A program made the translations under genes and the position numbers. Below are positions 48,381-57,973 of a stretch of DNA of 64,000 nt, in pieces; the stretch's first letter is position 1; each line of letters starts with the position of its first letter. The stretch is taken from assembly GCA_964570565.1 (NCBI GenBank), contig CAZMYT010000006.1, positions 1 through 64,000 of the forward strand, in the 5' to 3' direction. The stretch comes from W0P28-013 sp964570565. Lineage in GTDB: Bacteria > Bacteroidota > Bacteroidia > Bacteroidales > Paludibacteraceae. The notes below the pieces were generated by a model. That model saw only the letters and a program-made list of their open reading frames with translations, did not search any database and was not told where the DNA came from.

Positions 48381-48427
48381 CCTTTTGACTGCCAGTCAAA
48401 CGCTCTAGCCAACTGAGCTAAACCCCC
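48354..48427 (-). tRNA. tRNA-Ala(GGC)
   Basis: On the minus strand the gene reads GGGGGTTTAGCTCAGTTGGC, with anticodon arm TTTGACTGGCAGTCAAA (anticodon GGC) and T-arm GGGGTTCGATTCCCC. The acceptor stem closes (GGGGGTT/AATCTCC with two G-T pairs); discriminator A, no encoded CCA. It is intact and serves as the integration site. Confidence 0.95.
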
Positions 48428-48437
48428 AAAGTCGGTG

Positions 48438-48445
48438 CAAAGATA
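48438..48445 (-). promoter_or_regulatory. -7 box of tRNA-Ala
   Basis: The minus strand reads TATCTTTG, 10 bases before the tRNA 5' end, with TTG 19 bases upstream of it. Confidence 0.65.
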
Positions 48446-48530
48446 GCTAAAAAATTATTCCGTACAAGCGGTCGCCTCAAAATGTTGATAAAACGCTTCA
48501 AGTTGGTTGTGTTTACTGCACACAATTGCT

Positions 48531-48538
48531 TATCTTTG
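48531..48538 (+). promoter_or_regulatory. -7 box of priA
   Basis: TATCTTTG lies 20 bases before ATG 48559. As it overlaps the region after an earlier in-frame ATG (48526), it fixes the start at 48559. Confidence 0.65.
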
Positions 48539-48558
48539 CACACCTAAACCCATTGCGT

Positions 48559-51000
48559 ATGACTTTTGCCGACATTATATTGCCATTTCCGCTAGCACAA
48601 ACGTACACCTACGCTGTGCCCGACGAGTGGGAAAATACCTTGGTGGCAGGCATGCGCGTGATTGTGCCGTTTCGTGGGCGTCGTTTCTACACAGGCATTG
48701 TGTTGGCCGTTCATCAGCAAGCACCCGACGTGGCGGTGGTGAAAGAAATTACCGCTTTGCTCGATGAACAGCCCGTGTTGCGTCCCGTGCAGTTGCAGTT
48801 TTGGCAATGGATTTCGTCATATTACCGTGCCTTTTTGGGCGATGTGTACAAAGCCGCATTGCCAGCGGGTTTGAAACTCGAAAGTGAAACTATGGTAGAG
48901 TGGTGCGCTTCCGAAGAGGTGGCGACCGATTTGTCGGATAAAGAACAGCGCGTGTGCCAATTGTTGGTCGATAAACAGCCCCACGCCATTGCCGAAATCA
49001 ATAAAGCGCTCGATGGTAAAGATGCATTTCCGCTCGTTAAACGGTTGTTGACACGTGGCATGGTGCAACTTACCGAAGAGGTGCAACAAACGTATCGTCC
49101 TAAAATGGAAGTGACCATTGCTTTGTCGGCAGCGTATCAAACGCCCGAACAACGCTTGGCGTTACAGCAAACAAAATTGAGTGCCAAACAACGTCAGTTG
49201 CTCGACGTTTTTCTCGAATTGTCGGCAGAAGGTATGCCTTCGGTGTCGCGTAAAACGTTGCTCGAAACATCCGGCTGTACATCGGCCATTTGTAAAGCGT
49301 TGGTCGATAAAGGCATTTTTGAGCTACAAGCACAAACCGTGTCGCGTTTGGCGGTGGTGGATTCCTCGGAATCGGTTCTAAAACCCTTAATAGCTGCTCA
49401 AACCACGGCTTATGAAGCTATCTCTGCACAATTTGGCGAGAAACAAACGGTGTTGTTGCATGGTGCTACGGCGAGCGGTAAAACCGAAATTTACAGCCAT
49501 TTAATAGCGGATACGCTCGAACGCGGCGAACAGGTGCTTTATTTAGTACCTGAAATTGCCCTTACTACGCAGTTAACCGACCGTTTACGTCGTGCCTTTG
49601 GTGCACGTTTAGGCGTTTATCATTCGCGTTTTTCGGATGCAGAACGGGTTGAAATTTGGAATAATTTGCTCCAGGGCGACGGTTATCAAGTGGTGATTGG
49701 TGCGCGTTCAGCACTCTTTTTGCCATTCAAAAAATTGGGCTTAGTCATTGTCGACGAAGAGCACGATACGTCCTACAAACAAACCGATTCGGCTCCACGT
49801 TATCAGGCACGTAATGCGGCGGTGGTATTGGCGTCGTTGCATGGTGCCAAAGTAATTTTAGGAAGTGCCACACCAGCTATCGAAAGTTATAGCAATGCGC
49901 TCACGGGGAAATTTGGATTGGTGGAATTACCAACGCGTTATGCCGATATCGAAAAACCACGTATCATTACGGTGGATTTAACCGAAGCCTATCGCAAGAA
50001 GCAGATGACAGGTCATTTGTCCGACACGCTCATAGAGCAGATGCGCGAAACGTTGGCTGCTGGCGAGCAAGTGATTTTATTCCAAAATCGCCGTGGATTT
50101 GCGCCTTATGTGTCGTGTAAAGCGTGTGGTTGGGTGCCACGTTGCAAACATTGCGATGTGAGTTTAACGTATCACAAAGCCTTCAATAAATTGACGTGTC
50201 ATTATTGTGGTTATACGGAAACGTTGTCCGATTTCTGTCCCGATTGTCACCAACCAACGATCGAAACACACGGATTTGGCACGGAGCAAATAGAAAAAGA
50301 GGTGGCGGAACTGTTCCCCACACAGCGTGTGGCACGCATGGATTTGGATACCACACGGAGTAAACAGTCGTTTGCACGTATTATCGAAGCATTCGAAAGT
50401 CGTTCAGTCGATATTTTAGTTGGTACGCAAATGGTGACCAAAGGCTTGGATTTTGAACATGCTGGTTTAGTGGGTATTTTGAACGCCGATAATTTACTCT
50501 ATTATCCTGATTTTAGAGCGCACGAACGTGCTTTTCAACTGTTGTTGCAAGTGAGTGGACGAGCTGGCAGACAGCACAAACAAGGTGTGGTGGTGTTACA
50601 AACATCGTCGCCCGAACATCCAGTGATTCAACAAGTATTAGCAGGCGATTATCGCGCGTTTTTCGACAAAGAGATGACCGAACGCGAACTGTTTAACTAT
50701 CCACCTTACTGTCGATTAATTCAAATCATACTCAAACACCGTGATGCTCAAGTGCTCAATAGGGCCGCCAATCAGTTGGCGCATTCGTTGCGTCATACGT
50801 TTTCGCAGCGTGTGTTAGGACCTGATAGTCCAGCGATTTCGCGCGTTCAAAATCTCTTTATTAAACATATTTTGCTCAAAATAGAGGTTGCCATATCGCC
50901 CGAACAAACTAAGGAATTAGTGGATAAACTGGCTGCTGAATTGATGCAAAAACCTGAATTTAAGTCACTTTTAGTGACGTTGGATGTTGACCCGATGTAA
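48559..51000 (+). CDS. priA: Primosomal protein N' (replication restart helicase PriA)
   Basis: The 813-aa protein (start MTFADIILPFPLAQ) has the 3'-DNA-binding domain, a wing, then a superfamily 2 helicase with GATASGKTE (Walker A), IVDEEHDT (DEEH box) and GSATPAIES, and the PriA zinc-binding insert CKACGWVPRCKHCD followed by CHYCGYTETLSDFCPDCH with eight cysteines. It reloads the replisome at broken forks. The gene is intact and monocistronic. The neighbouring tRNA-Ala is transcribed the other way. Confidence 0.96.
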   Translation: MTFADIILPFPLAQTYTYAVPDEWENTLVAGMRVIVPFRGRRFYTGIVLAVHQQAPDVAVVKEITALLDEQPVLRPVQLQFWQWISSYYRAFLGDVYKAALPAGLKLESETMVEWCASEEVATDLSDKEQRVCQLLVDKQPHAIAEINKALDGKDAFPLVKRLLTRGMVQLTEEVQQTYRPKMEVTIALSAAYQTPEQRLALQQTKLSAKQRQLLDVFLELSAEGMPSVSRKTLLETSGCTSAICKALVDKGIFELQAQTVSRLAVVDSSESVLKPLIAAQTTAYEAISAQFGEKQTVLLHGATASGKTEIYSHLIADTLERGEQVLYLVPEIALTTQLTDRLRRAFGARLGVYHSRFSDAERVEIWNNLLQGDGYQVVIGARSALFLPFKKLGLVIVDEEHDTSYKQTDSAPRYQARNAAVVLASLHGAKVILGSATPAIESYSNALTGKFGLVELPTRYADIEKPRIITVDLTEAYRKKQMTGHLSDTLIEQMRETLAAGEQVILFQNRRGFAPYVSCKACGWVPRCKHCDVSLTYHKAFNKLTCHYCGYTETLSDFCPDCHQPTIETHGFGTEQIEKEVAELFPTQRVARMDLDTTRSKQSFARIIEAFESRSVDILVGTQMVTKGLDFEHAGLVGILNADNLLYYPDFRAHERAFQLLLQVSGRAGRQHKQGVVVLQTSSPEHPVIQQVLAGDYRAFFDKEMTERELFNYPPYCRLIQIILKHRDAQVLNRAANQLAHSLRHTFSQRVLGPDSPAISRVQNLFIKHILLKIEVAISPEQTKELVDKLAAELMQKPEFKSLLVTLDVDPM

Positions 51001-51060
51001 GTAGATGAAAAGCCGACAGATATTTTTTATAAAAAGTGATGCAACTAATATATTTTTTTG

Positions 51061-51068
51061 TACCTTTG
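51061..51068 (+). promoter_or_regulatory. -7 box of tRNA-Leu
   Basis: TACCTTTG, 16 bases before the tRNA 5' end, preceded by a T-rich stretch. Confidence 0.65.
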
Positions 51069-51084
51069 CATCCGAATTGAACAG

Positions 51085-51166
51085 GCGGCATTGGCGTAAT
51101 TGGTAGCCGCGCCAGACTTAGGATCTGGTGACGAGAGTCGTGGGGGTTCGAGTCCCTTATGCCGCA
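51085..51166 (+). tRNA. tRNA-Leu(TAG)
   Basis: Starts GCGGCATTGGCGTAATTGGT; anticodon arm CCAGACTTAGGATCTGG gives anticodon TAG; the class II variable arm and T-arm GGGGTTCGAGTCCC (with one mismatch) follow. Acceptor GCGGCAT/ATGCCGC pairs fully; discriminator A; no CCA encoded. Confidence 0.95.
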
Positions 51167-51243
51167 CAAAACATGTTTAAAGCGTTGAGAATTGATTTAC
51201 AACATTGATTTTCAGCGCTTTTTCGCAAAATTAAAATCGAATT

Positions 51244-52791
51244 ATGGCTTCACAAGAAGATGTTTTCAAAAAACTAGTAGCTCATTGCAAAGAGTACGGT
51301 TTTGTATTCCCTTCCAGCGAAATTTATGATGGACTTGGTGCTGTGTATGATTACGGTCAAAACGGCGTAGAGCTCAAAAATAATATCAAAAAATATTGGT
51401 GGGACAGTATGGTGTTGTTGCATGAAAATGTAGTGGGTATTGATGCCGCTATTTTTATGCATCCAACCACTTGGAAAGCATCTGGTCACGTTGATGCCTT
51501 CAACGATCCGTTGATTGATAACAAAGATAGCAAAAAACGCTACCGTGCCGATGTGCTTATCGAAGACCAATTGGCCAAATACGACGATAAAATAGCAAAA
51601 GAAGTAGAAAAGGCGGCTAAGAAATTTGGCGATACTTTTGATGCTGAGTTATATAAAACTACCAATCCACGTGTACTCGAAAACGTCACAAAACGTGAAG
51701 CATTGCACACACGTTTTGCTAAAGCGTTGAACGATGGCAATTTGGACGAGCTCAAACAAATCATCATCGATGAAGAAATTGTGTGTCCAATTAGTGGAAC
51801 CAAAAACTGGACTGATGTACGTCAATTCAATTTGATGTTCTCTACCGAAATGGGTTCAACTGCCGAAGGTGCTATGAAATTATACTTGCGTCCTGAAACC
51901 GCTCAAGGTATTTTTGTCAATTACCTGAACGTACAAAAAACAGGTCGTATGAAAATTCCATTTGGTATCGCTCAAATTGGTAAAGCTTTCCGTAACGAGA
52001 TTGTAGCGCGTCAATTCATTTTCCGCATGCGCGAATTTGAACAGATGGAGATGCAATTTTTTGTGCGTCCAGGCGAAGAGATGCAGTGGTTTGAACATTG
52101 GAAATCGTTCCGTTTAAAATGGCATAAAGCGCTTGGCTTAGGCGATCAAAAATACCGTTTCCACGATCACGATAAATTGGCTCATTATGCGAATGCAGCT
52201 ACCGATATTGAATTTGAAATGCCATTTGGTTTCAAAGAAGTAGAAGGTATTCACTCGCGTACCGATTTCGATTTAAGCCAACACGAAAAATTCTCTGGAA
52301 AAAATATCAAATATTTTGATCCTGAAACCAACCAATCATATACACCTTATGTCATTGAAACTTCCATTGGTGTCGATCGTATGTTTTTGTCGATTATGTC
52401 GGCAGCTTATTGCGAAGAGACTTTGGAAAATGGCGAAATGCGTGTGGTGATGAAATTGCCTCAGGTTTTGGCGCCTATCAAAGCATGTATCATGCCGTTG
52501 ATTAAAAAAGATGGTTTGCCAGAAAAAGCGCGTGAAATTATGAATGCGTTGAAGTTCGATTTCAAATGTGCGTACGATGAAAAAGATTCTATCGGAAAAC
52601 GTTACCGTCGACAAGATGCGATTGGTACACCATTCTGTATTACCGTCGATCACGACACGTTGACTGATAACTGCGTAACAGTTCGCCATCGCGATACGAT
52701 GCAGCAAGAGCGTGTTTCTATTGATTCACTCCATCACCTAATAGGGGATGCTGTTAATATGAAAAATTTATTTAAACAAATCGTTAATTAA
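51244..52791 (+). CDS. glyS: Glycyl-tRNA synthetase (single-chain type)
   Basis: The 515-aa class II synthetase begins KKLVAHCKEYGFVFPSSEIY, the opening of dimeric GlyRS, and contains LRPETAQGIFVNY (motif 2 region), FRNEIVARQFIFRMREFEQ and the class-defining GVDRMFLS (motif 3). The C-terminal anticodon-binding domain starts at about 410. It charges tRNA-Gly. Bacteroidota use this eukaryote-like homodimer rather than the two-subunit enzyme. Followed by a terminator. Confidence 0.96.
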   Translation: MASQEDVFKKLVAHCKEYGFVFPSSEIYDGLGAVYDYGQNGVELKNNIKKYWWDSMVLLHENVVGIDAAIFMHPTTWKASGHVDAFNDPLIDNKDSKKRYRADVLIEDQLAKYDDKIAKEVEKAAKKFGDTFDAELYKTTNPRVLENVTKREALHTRFAKALNDGNLDELKQIIIDEEIVCPISGTKNWTDVRQFNLMFSTEMGSTAEGAMKLYLRPETAQGIFVNYLNVQKTGRMKIPFGIAQIGKAFRNEIVARQFIFRMREFEQMEMQFFVRPGEEMQWFEHWKSFRLKWHKALGLGDQKYRFHDHDKLAHYANAATDIEFEMPFGFKEVEGIHSRTDFDLSQHEKFSGKNIKYFDPETNQSYTPYVIETSIGVDRMFLSIMSAAYCEETLENGEMRVVMKLPQVLAPIKACIMPLIKKDGLPEKAREIMNALKFDFKCAYDEKDSIGKRYRRQDAIGTPFCITVDHDTLTDNCVTVRHRDTMQQERVSIDSLHHLIGDAVNMKNLFKQIVN

Positions 52792-52798
52792 ATTTGTT

Positions 52799-52832
52799 AG
52801 AGCTATTGATTTTTATCAATGGCTCTTTTTTT
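52799..52832 (+). terminator. Terminator after glyS
   Basis: AGAGCTATTGAT pairs with ATCAATGGCTCT (one wobble), followed by a T6 run. Confidence 0.85.
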
Positions 52833-52867
52833 GCTTCGGAATAAATAAACTTCTAAATAATATAATT

Positions 52868-53533
52868 ATGAAAATGACCGTGAACCATTTGTCGGAAAAC
52901 AATTCGTTATTGAATCAGTTTTTGAAAGAAATTCGCTCGGTTGACATCCAACACGATTCAATGCGTTTTCGTCGCAACATTGAACGCATCGGCGAAGTGA
53001 TGGCGTACGAAATTAGCAAATCGCTTGCTTACGAAACCGAACAGGTAAAAACGCCTCTTGGCATAGCTCCAACCAATGTCACTTCCGAAAAATTGGTAGT
53101 AGCTTCTATCCTACGCGCTGGTTTGCCATTTCACACGGGTATGCTCAATTATTTGGATAAAGCAGAAAATGCCTTTGTGTCGGCTTATCGTGAATATGTA
53201 GATGATACACACGAAAAATTTGATGTACATGTGGAATATATTGCTTCGCCAAATATCGAGGGAAAAACCTTGTTGTTGTGTGATCCCATGTTAGCTACTG
53301 GTGGTTCTATGGAATTATCGTACGAGGCCCTCAAAAGTAAAGGGATTCCAGCGCATATTCACATTGCGTGTGTGATTGCAAGTCAACGTGCCATTGACCA
53401 TATTATCAACATATTCCCAGCTGAAAAAACCACTATTTGGGTGGCAGCAATCGACCCAATTTTGAACGAACATTCTTACATTGTTCCAGGGTTAGGCGAT
53501 GCTGGCGATTTGGCTTTTGGACAAAAACTCTAA
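52868..53533 (+). CDS. upp: Uracil phosphoribosyltransferase
   Basis: The 221-aa protein has the PRPP motif LLLCDPMLATGGSM (about 137-150), the dimer/hood region ASILRAGLPFHTGM and the uracil-specific C-terminal loop PGLGDAGDLAFG. It converts uracil and PRPP to UMP for pyrimidine salvage. Length is slightly longer than E. coli Upp (208 aa) but usual in Bacteroidota. Confidence 0.95.
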   Translation: MKMTVNHLSENNSLLNQFLKEIRSVDIQHDSMRFRRNIERIGEVMAYEISKSLAYETEQVKTPLGIAPTNVTSEKLVVASILRAGLPFHTGMLNYLDKAENAFVSAYREYVDDTHEKFDVHVEYIASPNIEGKTLLLCDPMLATGGSMELSYEALKSKGIPAHIHIACVIASQRAIDHIINIFPAEKTTIWVAAIDPILNEHSYIVPGLGDAGDLAFGQKL

Positions 53534-53553
53534 AACGGAGTCTGACCATAACG

Positions 53554-53588
53554 AAAAAGCGAGTACAAAATCATTGTACTCGCTTTTT
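53554..53588. terminator. Bidirectional terminator
   Basis: AAAAAGCGAGTACAA pairs perfectly with TTGTACTCGCTTTTT between upp (plus) and the acyl-CoA synthetase (minus). Confidence 0.9.
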
Positions 53589-53591
53589 GCA

Positions 53592-55247
53592 TTATATAAT
53601 TTCCACGCCTTCTTGTTGTAGTAGTTCTACGCCGATATCTTTCAGTTTGAACTTCTGAATTTTGCCACTGCCTGTAAGTGGAAAATGCTCCACAAAAAAG
53701 ACATATTTGGGCACTTTGTGGCGCGCAATTTTACCTTTGCAAAAGAGTTGGATTTCGCTTGGTAGAATTTCTTGATTTTCTTTTAAAATAATAAATACGC
53801 CAATTTCTTCTCCATATTTGGGCGATGGAATGCCAGCTACTTGTACATCTTTAACGGCTGGATGTTTATATAAAAATTCTTCGATTTCGCGTGGATAAAT
53901 ATTCTCACCACCACGAATAATCATATCTTTGATTCGTCCTGTGATGTGGTAACAACCATTATTGTCGCGTATGCCTAAGTCGCCAGAGTGTAACCAACCA
54001 TTTTTGTCGATGGCTTCTTTGGTGGCTTGTTCATCTTTATAGTAACCTTTCATAATCAAGTAACCGCGGCAGCAGACTTCGCCTTGTTCGTTGTCGGCAC
54101 AGAGTTCGCCTGTTTCTGGATTGATAATGGCGACTTCGGTAAATGGATATGGTTTTCCTACCGTAGTACAACGTGTTTCAAAATCATCTTCTAACGTAGT
54201 ATGCGTCATGCCAGGGGAACTTTCGGTCAATCCGTACACGCTAGTAATATGTGTGATATGCATCTCTTGCGTTACGCGGCGCATCAAATCGATTGGACAA
54301 AGTGCTCCAGCCATAATGCCTGTGCGTAGCGATGTTAAATCAAAGAGTTTGAACATTGGGTGGTTGAGTTCCGCAATAAACATGGTGGGAACTCCATAAA
54401 GGGCTGTGCAGCGTTCTTGGTGTACAGCAGCTAACACACGTAACGGGTCAAAACGTTCAACAATAACCATTGTGCAGCCATGTGTTAAGCAATTCATGGT
54501 GGCCAACACAATGCCGAAACAATGGAATAATGGCACGCAGCAACAGAGTTTATCGGCAGCTGTAAATCCCATACCTTCGCCTGTAAAATAGCCGTTATTG
54601 GCGATATTGTGGTGTGAGAGCATTACGCCTTTTGGAAAACCTGTTGTACCTGATGTGTATTGCATATTTACTACGTCGTGACACGTAAATTGCGTGCGTA
54701 ATTCTTGAAGAAGTGTCGGACGTTGGTCATTCAAACCGAGCAGTAATAATTCAGCAGTATTGTACATGCCACGGTATTTTTCTTGACCAACAAAGACCAC
54801 ATTTTTAAGAAATGGAAAGCGGTCGCTTGTAATTTCACCACGTGGTTGTGTTTTGAGTTCGGGTAACATTTCGTAGGTCATGTCTACATAGTTGCCATCA
54901 AAAACACCTTCGGTGATACACAGTGTGTGTATGTCGGCATGTTTTACAACAAATTCTAGTTCGTGTTGCTTGTAACTGGTATTTACGGTAACCATTACGG
55001 CGCCAATTTTGGACGTGGCAAATAAAAAGGTAAACCAATCGGGTACGTTCGTGGCCCAAATACCTACGTGAGTTCCAGTAGTTACTCCGAGCGCAACTAA
55101 GCCTTTTGCCATGGCGTCCACGCGTTCGTTGAATTGTTTGTACGAAAAACGTAAATTACGATCTGGATAAACAATAAATTCTTGTTCGGGAGTAGTTATA
55201 GCCCATTGCTCTAGGTAATCGCCTAGAGTTTTGTCAGATAATTCCAT
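53592..55247 (-). CDS. Acyl-CoA synthetase (AMP-forming)
   Basis: The 551-aa ANL-superfamily enzyme has the P-loop MQYTSGTTGFPKGVML (about 196-211), the adenine-binding YGLTESSPGMT, the hinge region SGDLGIRDNNGCYHITGR with the DxxR-like turn, and the C-terminal catalytic lysine in GSGKIQKF. It activates a fatty acid to acyl-AMP and then acyl-CoA. It lies 10 bases after an XRE-cupin regulator, so the pair forms one operon; the regulator probably senses a lipid or acid ligand. Confidence 0.9.
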   Translation of the reverse strand: MELSDKTLGDYLEQWAITTPEQEFIVYPDRNLRFSYKQFNERVDAMAKGLVALGVTTGTHVGIWATNVPDWFTFLFATSKIGAVMVTVNTSYKQHELEFVVKHADIHTLCITEGVFDGNYVDMTYEMLPELKTQPRGEITSDRFPFLKNVVFVGQEKYRGMYNTAELLLLGLNDQRPTLLQELRTQFTCHDVVNMQYTSGTTGFPKGVMLSHHNIANNGYFTGEGMGFTAADKLCCCVPLFHCFGIVLATMNCLTHGCTMVIVERFDPLRVLAAVHQERCTALYGVPTMFIAELNHPMFKLFDLTSLRTGIMAGALCPIDLMRRVTQEMHITHITSVYGLTESSPGMTHTTLEDDFETRCTTVGKPYPFTEVAIINPETGELCADNEQGEVCCRGYLIMKGYYKDEQATKEAIDKNGWLHSGDLGIRDNNGCYHITGRIKDMIIRGGENIYPREIEEFLYKHPAVKDVQVAGIPSPKYGEEIGVFIILKENQEILPSEIQLFCKGKIARHKVPKYVFFVEHFPLTGSGKIQKFKLKDIGVELLQQEGVEII

Positions 55248-55257
55248 AATTAGCGTA

Positions 55258-55830
55258 TTAAATAGGTGTATAAACTACCGCTAATACTTTAGCCGGTTCG
55301 GTAGTGGCGGCCTCTACTGAATGCTCAATAATGGAATCGTAATAGATAGAATCGCCAGCGTTTAGTACGTAGTCGTTGGTTCCATACACAATGCGAAGCT
55401 GACCTTTCAATACGAAGATAAATTCTTCACCTTCGTGTGAATTAAACGTCTGTTTTTCAATCGCATTTGGCTCTATATCAATCAAAAATGGATCCATATT
55501 TCGTCCCGATTTTTGTTCGGCTAACGAATAGAAGTCTAGTGCCGCAGAATCTTGCACGCGATCGGCAAAATGAATGACGTGCTTTTCTTGCTTTTTACGA
55601 TTAATTACTGGACCAAGTTCTGTCTCTTGGTCTAATAAGGTACCTAGGCGAACACCTAATGCACGTGCAATTTTAGTAAGTAAAGCGAGTGCTGGTAAAT
55701 AATGATTGCCTTCTATTTCTTCGAGTTGTGTTTTTTCGATACCTGTACGCACAACAAGCTCATCAATTGAGATTTGGTAGGCATCGCGTAACGCTTTTAT
55801 TTTATCGCCTACTTTTTTTTCTGAAGTCAT
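55258..55830 (-). CDS. XRE-cupin transcriptional regulator
   Basis: The 190-aa protein has an N-terminal XRE helix-turn-helix (about 10-65; DELVVRTGIEKTQLEEIEG) and a C-terminal cupin domain (EFIFVLKGQLRIVYG, then GDSIYYDSIIEHSVEA). The cupin part binds a small ligand. It is encoded directly before the acyl-CoA synthetase, so control of that gene by ligand is likely. Confidence 0.88.
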   Translation of the reverse strand: MTSEKKVGDKIKALRDAYQISIDELVVRTGIEKTQLEEIEGNHYLPALALLTKIARALGVRLGTLLDQETELGPVINRKKQEKHVIHFADRVQDSAALDFYSLAEQKSGRNMDPFLIDIEPNAIEKQTFNSHEGEEFIFVLKGQLRIVYGTNDYVLNAGDSIYYDSIIEHSVEAATTEPAKVLAVVYTPI

Positions 55831-55865
55831 GATTAAAAATTGTTTTGGTTTTTGGTTTGTTTTGG

Positions 55866-56300
55866 TTATTTTTTCTTCTTCTGTTTGAGAAGTACTGTGT
55901 CAAAAATTTCGATTAATGTTTCTTTAGGTAATGCTCCTTGTCGTATCTGGGGTTTTTCACCCATGGGACAAAATAGGAGTGTTGGAATGGTGTTAATGCC
56001 AAAAGCGGCTGCCAATTCACGCTCTTTTTCAGTATCCACTTTGTAGATGTCAATTTTGCCTGCGTATTCAACAGCAAGTTCTTCTAATACAGGTGCTAAA
56101 CGTTTGCAAGGGCCACACCAAGTAGTATAAAAATCGATTAAACAAGGGCGTTCCCCTAAATACGTCCATTTGTTTGGATTCGTTTCATAATTTGCCACTT
56201 TTTTCAGAAATTCGGCTTTGGTTATATGTTTTGTTTGGGCATTTGCCAACGTGGTGAACAAAGTTACTAGAAGTATGATAGAGGCGAATTTTAGTTTCAT
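55866..56300 (-). CDS. Exported thioredoxin-like protein
   Basis: The 144-aa protein has a signal peptide (cleavage near ANAQ, residue 21) and a thioredoxin fold with FYTTWCGPCKRLAP (CGPC active site, about 61-65) and the cis-Pro loop NTIPTLLFCP. It acts as a periplasmic thiol-disulfide oxidoreductase. It precedes the XRE-cupin gene on the same strand but with its own gap, so co-transcription is possible. Confidence 0.92.
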   Translation of the reverse strand: MKLKFASIILLVTLFTTLANAQTKHITKAEFLKKVANYETNPNKWTYLGERPCLIDFYTTWCGPCKRLAPVLEELAVEYAGKIDIYKVDTEKERELAAAFGINTIPTLLFCPMGEKPQIRQGALPKETLIEIFDTVLLKQKKKK

Positions 56301-56550
56301 AACCTTTTGTGGATTAATTGTTTATGATTTGTTTTAATTTTGTTATTTTGCTTATAGATTATAATTAAAAAGCGAAATAAACTTATAGACTATTTAGTTT
56401 GCAAAGTTATTAAAAGTTTAGAAACAACAAAATAGTTGCTTGGATATATTCTTTTTTACTCCGTACCATGCTTTTCTGTGGGCGGTTTTTTCTACAATCG
56501 AAAAAATAGTGTAAATTCGCAGACTATTTAGAAAATCCTCATTATCGCTT

Positions 56551-57966
56551 ATGAATCGGATTGAACAACTCTATTACAATTATGCCAAGGAATGTCCACA
56601 ACAGTTGGAACAATTACCTATTTCTGGCAGTAATCGTCATTATTACCGTGTATATGGTACGCGTGGCACGTGTATAGCCGTAGAAGGAACCTCCATTACC
56701 GAAAATAAAGCGTTTATTGAGTTGGCGAATCATTTTCATAAACAAGGTTTACCTGTGCCTCAGGTGTATAGTTGTAGCGACGATTATAGTTGCTATTTGC
56801 AAGAAGATTTGGGCAACGAATCGCTATTTGATGTGGTTTCAAAACAAGCGTCGTCGCACGAAGCGCGAGCCTTACTACATGACACCATGCGCTTATTGCC
56901 AGCGGTTCAGTATCGAGGTGCCGCAGGATTAGATTTTTCGGTTTGTTATCCGCAGCCAGAATTTGATCGTCGTACCGTGATGTTTGATTTAAATTACTTC
57001 AAATACTGTTTTCTAAAATCAACTGGTTTAGAGTTTGACGAAATGCGTTTAGAAAACGATTTTGAAACCATGGCAAACGTGTTGTTGCAGCACATGTCCG
57101 ACACGTTTTTGTACCGTGATTTTCAAGCGCGCAATGTGATGGTGAAAGACGGAAAACCGTATCTGATTGATTTTCAAGGTGGTCGTAAAGGTCCCATTTA
57201 TTACGACGTGGCGTCTTTTTTGTGGCAAGCCAAAGCTAATTATTCGCCAGCATTGCGTCAGGAGTTATTAGATTCGTATTTGACGGCTTTACAATCCTAT
57301 CAAACCATCTCTAAAGAGACATTTAGTGCTAATTTACGCCATTTTGTACTGTTTAGAACACTTCAGGTGCTTGGTGCGTATGGATTTAGAGGTTATTTTG
57401 AAAAGAAACAACATTTCCTGCAAAGTGTGCCATTCGCAGTAGCTAATTTGCGTGAACTTTTACAAGAACCGTTTGCTGAATATCCTTACTTGACAGAAGT
57501 TTTATTAGAACTCACCAATTTACCCAAGTTTGAACCAGCCAAGCCACAAAATCCGCAGCGATTACTGGTGCGTATTTTTAGTTTTTCCTATAAAAAAGGC
57601 ATTCCAGAAGATGTATCGGGTAATGGTGGCGGTTATGTATTCGATTGCCGTTCAACTCATAATCCTGGACGTTACGAACCGTACAAAAAACTCACGGGAT
57701 TGGATGAACCGGTGATTCAGTTTCTTGAAAAAGATGGCGAAATCGTTTCGTTTTTGGAATCCGTATATGCGTTGGCCGATGCCCATGTAGCGCGTTATTT
57801 GGAACGTGGATTTACCAATTTGATGTTTGCATTTGGCTGTACAGGCGGGCAACATCGCTCGGTGTATAGTGCCGAACATTTGGCGGTTCATTTGTCTGAA
57901 AAATTTGATGTTGATATTATCTTAGAGCATCGCGAACAGGGAATTAGACGTGAACTAGTGAAATAA
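56551..57966 (+). CDS. Sugar kinase-RapZ fusion (AmgK-like kinase)
   Basis: The 471-aa protein is a fusion. Residues 1-325 form an aminoglycoside-phosphotransferase-type kinase (FLYRDFQARNVMVKDGKPYL with the catalytic Asp; LIDFQGGRKGP with the metal Asp), the fold of AmgK, which phosphorylates MurNAc or GlcNAc at the anomeric carbon. Residues about 340-471 match the C-terminal domain of RapZ (IPEDVSGNGGGYVFDCR, and FGCTGGQHRSVYSAEHLA), the part that binds glucosamine-6-phosphate. It is 7 bases from a MurU-like gene, so it likely works in peptidoglycan sugar recycling with a metabolite-sensing domain. Confidence 0.8.
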   Translation: MNRIEQLYYNYAKECPQQLEQLPISGSNRHYYRVYGTRGTCIAVEGTSITENKAFIELANHFHKQGLPVPQVYSCSDDYSCYLQEDLGNESLFDVVSKQASSHEARALLHDTMRLLPAVQYRGAAGLDFSVCYPQPEFDRRTVMFDLNYFKYCFLKSTGLEFDEMRLENDFETMANVLLQHMSDTFLYRDFQARNVMVKDGKPYLIDFQGGRKGPIYYDVASFLWQAKANYSPALRQELLDSYLTALQSYQTISKETFSANLRHFVLFRTLQVLGAYGFRGYFEKKQHFLQSVPFAVANLRELLQEPFAEYPYLTEVLLELTNLPKFEPAKPQNPQRLLVRIFSFSYKKGIPEDVSGNGGGYVFDCRSTHNPGRYEPYKKLTGLDEPVIQFLEKDGEIVSFLESVYALADAHVARYLERGFTNLMFAFGCTGGQHRSVYSAEHLAVHLSEKFDVDIILEHREQGIRRELVK

Positions 57967-57973
57967 TAATCAG

